Shown here: positions 42,078-51,274 of the stretch, piece by piece | How positions within the stretch are numbered: the stretch's first letter is position 1 | Layout: each line of letters begins with the position of its first letter | From: Photobacterium aquae | GTDB lineage: Bacteria > Pseudomonadota > Gammaproteobacteria > Enterobacterales > Vibrionaceae | Assembly: GCF_001029445.1 (NCBI RefSeq) | Contig: NZ_LDOT01000012.1 | Location: 1-64,000, forward strand | Reading direction: 5' to 3' | DNA length: 64,000 nucleotides | Program-made: the position numbers and the translations under genes | The notes under the pieces: model-generated | Database searches by the model: none | The model's input: only the letters and a program-made list of their open reading frames with translations | What the model was told of the DNA's origin: nothing

Positions 42078-44068
42078 CCGTTTGCCTTCGCCTCTTTATT
42101 CAGCTTGTTGTTCGCCGCCACTTTCTTAGTCGCTTTCCGGCGAAAACGGTAACGCTTGTCACTAATTGCGAATGCGCCACCCAGTGCCATCAGGGCTGCA
42201 CCGGCCCAAATCCAGTTCACGAACGGTTTGTAGTAGATACGTACCGCCCATGCACCATCACCCAGCTTCTCGCCCATCGCGACGTACAAGTCACGGGTAA
42301 CACCGCTGTCAATCGCCGCTTCGGTCATCATCGAGCCCGCCACGCTGTAGAAACGCTTCTCGGCATGCAAGGTGGTGACATGGATACCATTGCGGCTGAT
42401 ATTGAAATCGGCAATGTAGCCATCATAGTTCGGGCCGTCTGCATCTCGCAGGCCTGCAAACTGGTAGTTGTAACCCTGTACCTCTACGCTCTGCCCCGGG
42501 GCCAAGCGCACGTCGCGCTCGATGTCATAGTTTGACACCAGAGTGATACCAATAACGCTAACCGCCAAGCCGATATGGCCCAGCACCATTGCCCAATGGC
42601 TACGGCCCAACTTGCCAAGCCCCGTCCACAAATCGTGGCGGTGGGTCGCTCGCCCGTAGAGCTCGAAACCGTGCATCACCACGATCCATGCGGCCATTGC
42701 CATACCCAATACCGCCATTGGCTCGATCACATCGGCAAACAGCCACACGAAGCCAACCGCAAACGGGATAGTCACCAAGGCCGAGATGATCATCTGCTTG
42801 CTGATGCTAGACAGGTTGTCACGCTTCCAACGAACCAGCGGACCCACGCCCAAAATGAAGGCGAACGGGATCATCAACCAAGTAAACAGGGTGTTGAAGA
42901 ACGGCACGCCGATAGACACCGAGCCTAGGCCAATCTGCTTGTGCACCAACGGCAACAGAGTACCAATCAGCACCACCAGCAAACCGGCAACCAACAGCAG
43001 GTTGTTGGCAAGCAGCAGGTTCTCACGGGAGAACAGGCTATAGTTACCACGCGAGCGAACCTGGCCACCACGCAGGGCATACAGCAGCAGCGAGCCGCCG
43101 ATCACCACGACGAGGAAACCAAGGATAAACATACCGCGTGCCGGATCAGAGGCAAACGCGTGAACAGAAACCAATACGCCAGAGCGCACCAGGAAGGTAC
43201 CCAGCAAGCTCAACGAGAAAGCAGAAATCGCCAGCAGCACGGTCCATGCTTTGAACGTACCGCGCTTCTCGGTCACCGCCAACGAGTGCATCAGCGCCGT
43301 ACCTGTCAGCCAAGGCATGAACGAGGCATTTTCAACCGGATCCCAGAACCACCAGCCACCCCAGCCAAGTTCGTAGTATGCCCACCAAGAACCCAGAGCA
43401 ATACCCAGCGTCAGGAACGACCATGCAGCAATCGTCCAAGGACGCGACCAACGCGCCCACGCAGTATCAAGACGGCCGGTCATCAGCGAGGCAATCGCAA
43501 AGGCAAACGCCACCGAGAAACCAACATAACCCATGTAAAGCAATGGCGGGTGAATGATCAGACCTGGGTCTTGCAACAATGGGTTAAGGTCACGGCCATC
43601 AACCGGGAAGAAAGGCAGGGTACGCAAGAACGGGTTAGAGGTCGCGACAATAAACAGCAAGAAGCCGATGGCGATCATACCCATCACCGATAACACGCGC
43701 GCCAGTGATTCCAACGGCATACCGCGGCTGAAAATAGCCACCGCCACCGCCCAGGCCGCCTGGATTAGCACCCATAGCAGCAGAGAACCTTCATGGCCAC
43801 CCCACACCGCCGACAAGCGGTAGTACCACGGCAGCATTGAGTTGGAGTTGCTGGCGACATAGGCAACCGTAAAATCGTTGCTATAGAACGCCCAGCTCAA
43901 GATGATGAACGACAGCAAGATCATGCCGAACACCCCGTAGGTCAACGGACGTGCCATCCGCATCAAAGATTGATTACCCACCGATGCGCCATACAGCGGG
44001 TAGATGCTGAGCAAGATCGACAGACCAAGCGCAACAATCAGGCTGAAGTTGCCTAACTCAATAATCAT
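42074..44068 (-). CDS. ccmF: Cytochrome c heme lyase subunit CcmF
   Basis: A 664-residue polytopic membrane protein that joins heme to apocytochrome c. The tryptophan-rich WWD heme-handling motif is GWGGWWFWDPVENASFMPW (about residues 225-245). It has about fifteen hydrophobic segments and a large periplasmic loop near the C terminus. It overlaps ccmE by one base and ccmG by four. Confidence 0.97.
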   Translation of the reverse strand: MIIELGNFSLIVALGLSILLSIYPLYGASVGNQSLMRMARPLTYGVFGMILLSFIILSWAFYSNDFTVAYVASNSNSMLPWYYRLSAVWGGHEGSLLLWVLIQAAWAVAVAIFSRGMPLESLARVLSVMGMIAIGFLLFIVATSNPFLRTLPFFPVDGRDLNPLLQDPGLIIHPPLLYMGYVGFSVAFAFAIASLMTGRLDTAWARWSRPWTIAAWSFLTLGIALGSWWAYYELGWGGWWFWDPVENASFMPWLTGTALMHSLAVTEKRGTFKAWTVLLAISAFSLSLLGTFLVRSGVLVSVHAFASDPARGMFILGFLVVVIGGSLLLYALRGGQVRSRGNYSLFSRENLLLANNLLLVAGLLVVLIGTLLPLVHKQIGLGSVSIGVPFFNTLFTWLMIPFAFILGVGPLVRWKRDNLSSISKQMIISALVTIPFAVGFVWLFADVIEPMAVLGMAMAAWIVVMHGFELYGRATHRHDLWTGLGKLGRSHWAMVLGHIGLAVSVIGITLVSNYDIERDVRLAPGQSVEVQGYNYQFAGLRDADGPNYDGYIADFNISRNGIHVTTLHAEKRFYSVAGSMMTEAAIDSGVTRDLYVAMGEKLGDGAWAVRIYYKPFVNWIWAGAALMALGGAFAISDKRYRFRRKATKKVAANNKLNKEAKANG

Positions 44069-44553
44069 TAGTTCGAACTACCTTGCAGTTGTGTTTCGGA
44101 ATATTGCAGCGGCTCGTGAGTCTTTTTCATTGCTTCGGCCACTTCTGGCGGCATGTATTCTTCGTCGTGCTTGGCCAGTACTTCGTGAGCCTCAATAGTA
44201 CGAGAATCAACCAGTACACCCTGGGCCACAATACCCTGCCCCTCACGGAACAGATCCGGCAGGATACCATCGTATTTCACGGTAACTGCAGGGCCAACGT
44301 CAGCCACATCGAAGCTGACCTGCAGCGATTGCGGATCACGCACTACCGACCCCGCCACGACCATACCGCCAATACGCAGGCGCTGGCCGACTTCAGGCTT
44401 AGTGCCGTCAGGCTTGCCGTTAACCAGTTCAGTCGGGGTATAGAACAGGTCCATGTTCTGGTTCAACGCGTAAAGCAGCAAACCAATGGTTGCGCCGAGG
44501 CCTACCACTAGCGCCAACACCAGGGTCAGGCGCTTTTTACGTCTCGGGTTCAT
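44068..44553 (-). CDS. ccmE: Heme chaperone CcmE
   Basis: A 161-residue periplasmic heme carrier with one N-terminal membrane helix (about 9-27) and an OB-fold domain. The histidine that binds heme covalently is in [15 protein letters not shown] near residue 130, and the tyrosine ligand follows in the same block. It receives heme from CcmC/CcmAB and hands it to CcmF. Confidence 0.96.
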   Translation of the reverse strand: MNPRRKKRLTLVLALVVGLGATIGLLLYALNQNMDLFYTPTELVNGKPDGTKPEVGQRLRIGGMVVAGSVVRDPQSLQVSFDVADVGPAVTVKYDGILPDLFREGQGIVAQGVLVDSRTIEAHEVLAKHDEEYMPPEVAEAMKKTHEPLQYSETQLQGSSN

Positions 44554-44756
44554 AGTGTGTTCTCCAGTTTTTCCGCTTCTTTAATGCGCTGCTCGCGCGC
44601 AATCTTATTCTTGATTTCAGCCGCAATGCGGCGCTTGGTATTCAGGCTCGACACCATGATCCACAGCATCGCAGCAAAGGAGATACCGTAGGCGCTCCAG
44701 ACGTACGGGGCATAGCCACCCATCGCCAAAAAGTCACTGAATGATTCAAAATGCAT
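44550..44756 (-). CDS. ccmD: Cytochrome c maturation protein CcmD
   Basis: A 68-residue protein with one membrane helix, beginning with the family motif [16 protein letters not shown] and ending in a basic cytosolic tail. It stabilises the CcmC-CcmE complex. It starts seven bases after the ccmC stop and overlaps ccmE by four bases. Confidence 0.94.
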   Translation of the reverse strand: MHFESFSDFLAMGGYAPYVWSAYGISFAAMLWIMVSSLNTKRRIAAEIKNKIAREQRIKEAEKLENTL

Positions 44757-44763
44757 AGCAGCC

Positions 44764-45495
44764 TCACTTCAACATTTCACGCACCCAAGGGCGGTGGCTT
44801 TCACGGGCAATGATCTCATTACGCAGACGCACCAGCGTCAGCGCACCAAAGAAACAAGCAAAACCGATAATGTTCAACAACAGTGGCCATAGCATGCTGG
44901 CATCCATTGAAGGTTTGTCGAACTTAGTAATCGTTGCGCCTTGGTGCAGGGTATTCCACCACTCCACCGAGAAATGAATAATAGGCAGGTTGATCACGCC
45001 GACAATCGCCAAGATCCCGGCGGCCTTGGCAGCGGTCTTCTGATCGTCAAACGCATTGTATAGGGCAATCACCCCAAGGTAGAGAAAGAGCAGAATCAGC
45101 TCGGAAGTCAGGCGAGCATCCCACACCCACCATGCGCCCCACATCGGCTTACCCCAGATAGCACCTGTCAGCAGGGCAATCACGGTAAACACGGCACCAA
45201 TCGGAGCCATCGCCAATGCGGCGTAATCAGACAGACGGATCTGCCAAACCAGGCCAATAAAGGCAGCTATCGCCATTGACATGTAGGCCCCCATCGACCA
45301 AATGGCCGCAGGTACATGTAGGTAAACGATTCGGAAACTGTCGCCCTGCTGGTAATCAGTCGGGGCAAACATAAGCCCCCATACCGTACCAATTACAATC
45401 GACAGCAAGGCAATCACCGAAAACCAGGGTAGCAAGCTGCCGCAAAGGCGGTAGCAATTCTCAGCTTTCGCGTAGGGATGTAACCACTTCCACAT
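44764..45495 (-). CDS. ccmC: Heme handling protein CcmC
   Basis: A 243-residue protein with six membrane helices that loads heme onto CcmE. The WWD motif MWGAWWVWDARLTSEL lies near residues 120-135 between flanking conserved histidines. It is preceded by an unusual 311-base gap to ccmB, so it may have its own promoter; from here to ccmI the genes overlap or nearly touch. Confidence 0.96.
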   Translation of the reverse strand: MWKWLHPYAKAENCYRLCGSLLPWFSVIALLSIVIGTVWGLMFAPTDYQQGDSFRIVYLHVPAAIWSMGAYMSMAIAAFIGLVWQIRLSDYAALAMAPIGAVFTVIALLTGAIWGKPMWGAWWVWDARLTSELILLFLYLGVIALYNAFDDQKTAAKAAGILAIVGVINLPIIHFSVEWWNTLHQGATITKFDKPSMDASMLWPLLLNIIGFACFFGALTLVRLRNEIIARESHRPWVREMLK

Positions 45496-45806
45496 AATTC
45501 TGCTCTACTCGTGTAATAGTAATATGTACGTTCCCGCCTACCAGATAGCTCACTCACATGCGCTGCCTGAGTAGAGAAAACGTTATTCATCATTCTCTTA
45601 GACCAATCTCTGTGGAATACTCCCAAATGGGTATTCCGTCATCAATCGGTCGCTTCCTTGTGTTTGCTCAAACTCTCACCGAATCCCTACCGGCAAGATC
45701 AAAAAATTTTCAACCCATTTAAGTCTAAAGCAAATAACTGCCACCTATTGTAAGCATTATCAGTTAATTGCTAAAAGATCTGATTAGGTTACTTAATTGT
45801 AATCAT
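45496..45806 (-). promoter_or_regulatory. Gap inside the ccm operon
   Basis: A 311-base region between ccmB and ccmC, AT-rich on its right half, with no supportable ORF. In most vibrios these genes nearly touch. It may hold an internal promoter for ccmCDEFGHI. I found no clear FNR box or CRP site. Confidence 0.4.
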
Positions 45807-46475
45807 TTATTGCACACTTATGCGTAACGAAGCTGCAACAGCAAACGGAGACAAGGTGGCAGAACCGACCAACATCGCCCCCATCAATGCCAATTGACCG
45901 TTGTATGGCATCCCTAGGCCCGCCGCATCTATCGCGGAGGTCGCGAATATAAGCACAGGAATATAGAGCGGCAAAATGAGCAGACTCAATAAAACCCCAC
46001 CTTTTCGCAACCCGACGGTCAGGGCGACCCCGATAGATCCCAGAAAACTCAACGTTGGCGTACCGATAAGCAGGGTTAGCACCACCGCTTTCCAAGTCGC
46101 CCAATCCAACGACAACAATATCGCCAGCAACGGGCTGATCAAGATCAGCGGCAGCCCTGTCAGCAGCCAGTGGGCCAGCATCTTGGCAAACGCCAATACC
46201 GGCAACGGGGTCGGCATCAGCAACATTTGCTCCAACGAGCCATCGACAAAATCGTCACGGAACAAACGCTCCATCGACAGCAACGCCGCCAGCAACGCGG
46301 CAACCCATACGATCCCCGGAGCAATGCGCGCCAACAGATTTGGCTCAGGCCCGATACCGAGCGGAAACAAGGTGATCACTATGATGAAAAACCACAACGG
46401 GTTGAAAATCTCAGCCTGACGTCGAAAGGCGATCAGCAGCTCACGGCGGATCACCTGGGTTAGTTCGCGGATCAT
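45807..46475 (-). CDS. ccmB: Heme exporter permease CcmB
   Basis: A 222-residue permease with six hydrophobic segments. It begins RELTQVIRRELLIAFRRQAEIFNPLWFF (typical CcmB entry, about residues 3-30) and includes SLERLFRDDF-like sequence (SMERLFRDDFVDGSLEQ). With CcmA it forms the ABC complex that releases holo-CcmE from CcmC. It starts six bases after the ccmA stop. Confidence 0.95.
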   Translation of the reverse strand: MIRELTQVIRRELLIAFRRQAEIFNPLWFFIIVITLFPLGIGPEPNLLARIAPGIVWVAALLAALLSMERLFRDDFVDGSLEQMLLMPTPLPVLAFAKMLAHWLLTGLPLILISPLLAILLSLDWATWKAVVLTLLIGTPTLSFLGSIGVALTVGLRKGGVLLSLLILPLYIPVLIFATSAIDAAGLGMPYNGQLALMGAMLVGSATLSPFAVAASLRISVQ

Positions 46476-46481
46476 ATATCG

Positions 46482-47132
46482 TTAGCGCCCCAGTTTAATT
46501 TTTCGAAGATGGTTACTGTCTGCAAACATATCCTGATGGGTGGTCAGAATAACTATCCCGCCGCGCTGGGCGTGGGACAGGAACAGCTGCTCCAGCACCT
46601 TGACCCCTTGCTTGTCGATAGCCGTCAGCGGCTCATCGAGGATCCACAACTTGTGGTTGCTCAGCCACAGTCGCGCCAAGGCGACCCTGCGCTGCTGGCC
46701 TGCAGATAGCTGCCCGGCAGGCACATCTTCCCTACCAGCCAGACCAACATGGGCCAACGCCTGCCACAAGCTGTTATCACCCGTAACCTTAGGTTCGCCA
46801 GCCAGAGCAACCTCTGGATTGCTGATATGCATCGACTGGAAAAAGGCCAAGTTTTCATAGGCTGTCAACTCACGCTTAACCCCGGTCTGGTGGCCAAGGA
46901 ACAACAGATCCTGATGATAATATTCACGCGCCGACTCGATATTCTCGTCGTGCCAGTACACGCTACCGTTGTCTGCCCGGCCCAATCCCGCCAAGATTCG
47001 AAGCAGTGTGGTTTTACCAGCACCATTGTGGCCTTCTATCTGAACCAACTCCCCTGAGGTAACAGAGAAAGCCAAATCCTCAAACAAAACCCGTTCATCG
47101 CGGGTGATACTTAACGCTTCAACAGACAACAT
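46482..47132 (-). CDS. ccmA: Heme exporter ATPase CcmA
   Basis: A 216-residue ABC ATPase. Walker A is [11 protein letters not shown], the signature is LSAGQQRR, Walker B is [13 protein letters not shown] chose ATG 47132, where the family's normal N terminus begins ([18 protein letters not shown]), instead of the longer frame to 47159. It is the first gene of ccmABCDEFGHI and diverges from the FliK-like gene. Confidence 0.95.
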   Translation of the reverse strand: MLSVEALSITRDERVLFEDLAFSVTSGELVQIEGHNGAGKTTLLRILAGLGRADNGSVYWHDENIESAREYYHQDLLFLGHQTGVKRELTAYENLAFFQSMHISNPEVALAGEPKVTGDNSLWQALAHVGLAGREDVPAGQLSAGQQRRVALARLWLSNHKLWILDEPLTAIDKQGVKVLEQLFLSHAQRGGIVILTTHQDMFADSNHLRKIKLGR

Positions 47133-47244
47133 AAAAATGGTGTATCCTAGGTGACACAATGGATCCCAAATAGTATCACAGCGTGGGTTCTTGTGTTATA
47201 CCCAAGCTTCCCTTGGACATTATTCCCATACCGGATATGTAATT

Positions 47245-48561
47245 GTGATATCGACAATTCCCGCCATGCCACAGCCTGCGATTCTGCCGGCAACACCGCC
47301 TAGTAACCAACAACCCGGCCAAGCCGCCACTTTGCCGGCACCACAGCCCTCCCCGCTACCGGGTGGACAGCAAGCGATCCCCCAGCCCGGCGGTCAGCAA
47401 AATGCCTTGCCAAACAACGGACAAGCCAGCGGACAGCCAACCGCACAACCGGGGGCGACACCGGGCCAAGCAACCGTACCTCAGCCAGCGACACCGGGGC
47501 CGGCTGCAAACCAAACGCTCAATCAGGCTGCCAGCCAGTTGCCGGGGCAAAATACCGCAGCAACCAATACCACAACAACCAATACCGCCAATCTTGCAAC
47601 AGGCCAGAGCGGTGGACAATCTAGCACGCAAAAAGTGCCAACCGAAGGCAAAATTATTGCCCAAACACCAATCAATCGCTCAAACAACCAACAAACAGAC
47701 ACGCAGCCAGTAAACAAACAGGCACCGGCCTCGCTGCCGACCAGCCAGCTTGGAAAGATGTTAACGAACTTCAATGCCTTGCAACGTTTGTTTACAAGCC
47801 TAAATACTTTTTCTCAACTCACAGCCCAACAGGCTGGCCAACCGGCCCCCGGACAGCTCGGCGCTGCACCTTCGCCATCGGCAACCCTGACAGGCCAGAT
47901 CCCAAGCCTCGTGCAGCAGTTTGTCAGCCAGTTGACCATCCCGGCCAATCAAGCTGCGCTCGGACAATGGTTGAGCCAATCAAGCAGTAGCCAGCTGCTG
48001 TCACAACTGCTGCGCCAACTCGGCCAGCCGGGCAGCCAGCTCAACCAGTGGCTCAAACAGTTACCCAAGTCGCAGCAGGACGATCTCACCGCCCTACTGC
48101 GGATGCTTGGCGAACAACGGGTATCCGGCGAGAACCGCGCCGGACAACCAGCCGCCACCGCCCAACATGCCCCGCAGCCACAAGCCGAACCAGTGCCAAC
48201 CAATATGCAGTGGAGCCTGATCGGCCCTGACGGGCGCGAGCTCAAACTCCATGTCGAACAGGAGCAGGCACGCAAAGAGAAAAAAGGGAAAGACCGCCCG
48301 CGCTGGGTGATCCGGCTTAACCTGCCTGTCGGCCCACAAGACACCCTCGATGTTACCGCGGGTTGGGACACACAATCGCTAAGCCTCGACTTCGCCTCGG
48401 AGAACCGCGTACTGCTAAACCGTACCGAGCGGGCGACGCCACTGCTTACCCACCGATTAGCCAGTATGGGAATAGAAACCGACACACCGGCATTTAAGCT
48501 AAAGGCCAAGACCGTCGATAATAGGGAAGAGAACCGGGGCGGATTTGAAATCGTCATCTAA
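47245..48561 (+). CDS. FliK-like, Pro/Gln-rich flagellar protein
   Basis: A protein of about 438 residues. The N-terminal 170 residues are low-complexity, built from Pro, Gln, Gly, Ala and Thr. A helical middle follows (LGKMLTNFNALQRLF; Leu/Gln/Ser-rich to about 300), then a folded C-terminal domain (WSLIGPDGRELKLHVEQEQA...) resembling FliK-family hook-length-control C-terminal domains. Its neighbour is an FlhB C-domain-like protein, a natural FliK partner. The start is uncertain: GTG 47245, ATG 47266, or the frame's TTG 47191. A canonical FliK is expected elsewhere in the genome. Confidence 0.6.
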   Translation: MISTIPAMPQPAILPATPPSNQQPGQAATLPAPQPSPLPGGQQAIPQPGGQQNALPNNGQASGQPTAQPGATPGQATVPQPATPGPAANQTLNQAASQLPGQNTAATNTTTTNTANLATGQSGGQSSTQKVPTEGKIIAQTPINRSNNQQTDTQPVNKQAPASLPTSQLGKMLTNFNALQRLFTSLNTFSQLTAQQAGQPAPGQLGAAPSPSATLTGQIPSLVQQFVSQLTIPANQAALGQWLSQSSSSQLLSQLLRQLGQPGSQLNQWLKQLPKSQQDDLTALLRMLGEQRVSGENRAGQPAATAQHAPQPQAEPVPTNMQWSLIGPDGRELKLHVEQEQARKEKKGKDRPRWVIRLNLPVGPQDTLDVTAGWDTQSLSLDFASENRVLLNRTERATPLLTHRLASMGIETDTPAFKLKAKTVDNREENRGGFEIVI

Positions 48562-48601
48562 CCCGAAACTTGGGATCCCCCGATAACCATTGCTGATACC
48601 T

Positions 48602-48901
48602 ATGACAGACTACAACAAGAAAGCTATTGCCCTGCACTATACCGGCTATGGTGCGCCTACCGTATCGGCAAAGGGCTACGGCCCGTTGGCCGATCACATT
48701 ATCGAACAGGTCAAAAAACAAGGTGGGCTGATCCACGAGGACGAGGCACTGGCTAACTACCTCAACCAGCTTGAGCAAGGGGATGAAATTCCAGAACAGC
48801 TCTACCGGATCATTGCCGAGCTAATTGCTTTTTCGTGGGTCCTTAACGGAAAACCCCCTCCCGGATGGGAAGGGGTTGAGGGGATTGAGGAAGTAATCTG
48901 A
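48602..48901 (+). CDS. FlhB C-terminal-domain-like (YlqH family) protein
   Basis: A 99-residue protein corresponding to the cytosolic C domain of FlhB/YscU (YNKKAIALHYTGYGAPTVSAKG...LADHIIEQVKKQGGLIHED). It has no membrane part and no NPTH autocleavage motif, the region before the sequence being absent. Such stand-alone proteins occur in many polarly flagellated bacteria and may modulate export-substrate choice. ATG 48602 is preferred to TTG 48590. It shares a strand with the FliK-like gene 40 bases upstream and converges on fipA. Confidence 0.85.
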   Translation: MTDYNKKAIALHYTGYGAPTVSAKGYGPLADHIIEQVKKQGGLIHEDEALANYLNQLEQGDEIPEQLYRIIAELIAFSWVLNGKPPPGWEGVEGIEEVI

Positions 48902-48914
48902 ACCTACCGCCGCT

Positions 48915-49343
48915 TCAGCGGCGGGCATGGTGCATTTTCTGAAGGCGAAGCAGTAGTTCTGCCTCGGCCTTGGGCAAGTCACATTCTTCCATCAGTTCAT
49001 TGACATCCGCCCCCAGCTCGACCATTTTACTGGCTCGGCTATAAAGGCGGCTATCTGGATCCTGCAGCGCCAACTCGCCCTGACGCTCGGCCAGCTCTTC
49101 GAGCTGCTCGGCAATCTCGGACAATTTCTGTCCCATCCCCATTGTGCCAGTACGCAGCTCGGTAAACTGTTTACGCAAACTTTCGTTTTGCTGGCGGGCA
49201 TTCTTCAGTACAAGCTCTGTCGCTGCAAATTTACCTTCCAGAGCCTGACGCGCAGCGCGCTCCTGCTTGAGCATAAACCAAGCAGTAAATACTGCTAGCA
49301 GCGACAAAACCAGTGGTAACCATTGCAACAACAATTCAAGCAT
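48915..49343 (-). CDS. fipA: DUF2802 polar flagellum protein, FipA-like
   Basis: A 142-residue protein with an N-terminal membrane helix (about residues 5-25), a long coiled coil (about 28-95) and a C-terminal DUF2802 motif (RASKMVELGADVNELMEECDLPKAEAELLLRL). It matches FipA, described as a membrane partner that helps recruit the GTPase FlhF to the flagellated pole in Vibrio, Shewanella and Pseudomonas. It follows cheW with a one-base overlap. A 7-bp hairpin (48907-48924) spans its stop codon but lacks a T-run. Confidence 0.85.
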   Translation of the reverse strand: MLELLLQWLPLVLSLLAVFTAWFMLKQERAARQALEGKFAATELVLKNARQQNESLRKQFTELRTGTMGMGQKLSEIAEQLEELAERQGELALQDPDSRLYSRASKMVELGADVNELMEECDLPKAEAELLLRLQKMHHARR

Positions 49344-49837
49344 TATAAGTACGCCATTTCATCCCATTCTTCGTCTGACAATAGTTTATTCAAATCTACC
49401 AAGATCAACAACTCGCCATCACGATTACTTACACCCTGGATGAACTTGGCGCTCTCCTCGGTACCCACACTTGGCGTACTATCAATTTCAGAACTGCGCA
49501 GGTAAACAACCTCAGCGACGCTGTCGACAAGAATACCGATAACCTGCTTCTCAGCTTCGATAATCACAATACGGGTATTGTCAGAAATATCACCTGGCAT
49601 CAGGCCAAAACGGGCACGGGTATCAATAACGGTTACCACATTGCCGCGCAGGTTGATAATACCCAGCACGTAATCAGGCGCACCCGGTACCGGGGCAATT
49701 TCAGAATAACGCAGTACTTCACGTACCTGCATTACATTGATACCGTAAGTTTCATCTTCCAATTGGAAGGTCACCCACTGCAGGACCTGATCATTACTGT
49801 CTTCTTTTTGTATTTCAGCGACACTCACCTGTGACAT
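49343..49837 (-). CDS. cheW: Chemotaxis coupling protein CheW
   Basis: A 164-residue adaptor linking chemoreceptors to CheA. It is a single CheW domain with the usual TFQLEDETYGINVMQVREVL start, VPGAPDYVLGIINLRGNVV and DTRARFG blocks. The first ~16 residues are an extra acidic leader compared with E. coli. It lies 78 bases from parP and overlaps fipA by one base. Confidence 0.95.
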   Translation of the reverse strand: MSQVSVAEIQKEDSNDQVLQWVTFQLEDETYGINVMQVREVLRYSEIAPVPGAPDYVLGIINLRGNVVTVIDTRARFGLMPGDISDNTRIVIIEAEKQVIGILVDSVAEVVYLRSSEIDSTPSVGTEESAKFIQGVSNRDGELLILVDLNKLLSDEEWDEMAYL

Positions 49838-49915
49838 GCTGTTTCCTCATTTTGCAGCTATATAAGTTATGCTGGTGCTCTGCCCCCTCCGCCTCACCCA
49901 CGAGACAGGAGGCGA

Positions 49916-51274
49916 TCAGGCCTGCTCCAGCTTTGTATTGACGTCCAATCCCGCATTTAGCATCGAGATCAGCTCGCTAACATGAATTAGCGCGCACATT
50001 TTTTCTTTTACCATGCCAGCCAGCCACGGGCGCTTGCCGACATTTTCCCGCCAGCGCACGCAACTTTCGGTCAAGGTTTCGGTACCCTGCAGGGCATTAC
50101 ATGCAAGGCCCCATTTACTGTCGCTGAGCATCACCACGTAATTGTATCCCTCGCGGTGCTCATCATCACTCAGCCTGTCAGCCATGACCCAGCGGGCCGT
50201 ATCGACCACGTCGAACTGGTGATCACGTCCGGTCATCAACCCGAGATACCACGCAGGGCGTCCCAACAGGTGATTGACTTCACCAAGCTGGTGGATGCCT
50301 CCCAAATCGGTCAGCGGTACCGCGAATGTCACTCCGTTAACCTCAAAGAACAACGCCTGAAATTCATTGCTCAACGGCTCTTGGTGCTGCCCGTTGTCTG
50401 GCGGAAGATCCGCCGATGCCTCTGTCTCCAGCGCCCATTGGGTATCATCAGAGTGCGCCGTACCTTGCTCGGTGGCACTGTCCGGTACACTCTCCGCGAT
50501 CACCTCGACCGCTTCAACAGTCTCGAGCGCATCCGCAACCGGGGTGGCCTCAGCCACCGGAAGCGGTTCGGCCGGAGCCGCGTCAGCCACAAACACCACT
50601 GGCTCTTCGCTGCGAGGCAGATCAAGCTGGGTATCGGCTATTGCCATTGGCTCGGCGGCGAGCTGATTCTGCCCAGTCTCATGGGCCATAACCAACTGCC
50701 AATCTTGCTCAAGTGATGCGTCGGGTTCAGGCAGTACCTCAAGAACGGATTCATCCTCCGTACCCGGCTCGTCAAAGTTGAGCGAGCTGACTTGGCTCAG
50801 AAGCCGTTCAACATGGCTCAGTGAGCCCGGTGCCAGCTCTACCTCGAGCCAATCACGCGAAGGACTGTATTGTTCCCGGTGCAGCGATTGAAGCCGGAAC
50901 GGTTCGGCGACAGGGCTATCTATCCCGGAGGCTGAACTGTCCATCACCGAGAAGTCATACGGCGAGCAATAATCCGCCGCTGATGTTACCGCCTGCTCTG
51001 TCGCGACGACTCGTTCAGCATCAGTTTCAGGTAATACCGAAGGCTCATCTCGCCTGGGCGCAAGCGCCGCCTCTTCCGGCATTAACTGCCCGGCTTCGGC
51101 TTCGGCTTCGGCTTCGGCTTCGGCTTCGGCTTCGGCTTCGGCTTCGGCTTCGGCAAGGAGCATCGGCTCATCAACGTCTGAGGCAACAGCCTCATCGTCG
51201 TCAACCTCGATCAGCAGATCAAAAAAGTAATCGTCGAGTGCCTGTTCGCCCGACAAAGGCTTATCACTGCTCAT
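49916..51274 (-). CDS. parP: Polar array protein ParP with CheW-like domain
   Basis: A 452-residue protein with a long acidic N-terminal region and a C-terminal CheW-like domain (about 300-440, beginning FQALFFEVNGVTFAVPLTDLG). In vibrios ParP binds ParC and CheA and keeps chemotaxis arrays at the pole. Near residues 44-67 lies an (Ala-Glu) tract of about eleven pairs, encoded by ten tandem GCTTCG-type hexamers. The rest of the linker is rich in Glu, Pro and Ala and presumably disordered. It overlaps parC by 11 bases. Confidence 0.9.
   Translation of the reverse strand: MSSDKPLSGEQALDDYFFDLLIEVDDDEAVASDVDEPMLLAEAEAEAEAEAEAEAEAEAEAGQLMPEEAALAPRRDEPSVLPETDAERVVATEQAVTSAADYCSPYDFSVMDSSASGIDSPVAEPFRLQSLHREQYSPSRDWLEVELAPGSLSHVERLLSQVSSLNFDEPGTEDESVLEVLPEPDASLEQDWQLVMAHETGQNQLAAEPMAIADTQLDLPRSEEPVVFVADAAPAEPLPVAEATPVADALETVEAVEVIAESVPDSATEQGTAHSDDTQWALETEASADLPPDNGQHQEPLSNEFQALFFEVNGVTFAVPLTDLGGIHQLGEVNHLLGRPAWYLGLMTGRDHQFDVVDTARWVMADRLSDDEHREGYNYVVMLSDSKWGLACNALQGTETLTESCVRWRENVGKRPWLAGMVKEKMCALIHVSELISMLNAGLDVNTKLEQA
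51091..51154. repeat. Hexanucleotide tandem repeat inside parP
   Basis: Ten uninterrupted copies of CGGCTT plus a partial CGGC. Each unit encodes one Ala-Glu pair, so gain or loss of units keeps the reading frame and changes only linker length in ParP. Confidence 0.97.

Noticed and set aside
42941..43693. 250-codon plus-strand open frame antisense to ccmF
   Set aside because: Low-complexity Gln/Arg-rich translation opposite conserved ccmF; typical antisense artefact.
45496..45806. FNR-type site controlling ccm genes
   Set aside because: A half-site TTGATC is present on the minus strand, but the second half (ATCAA at the right distance) is missing.
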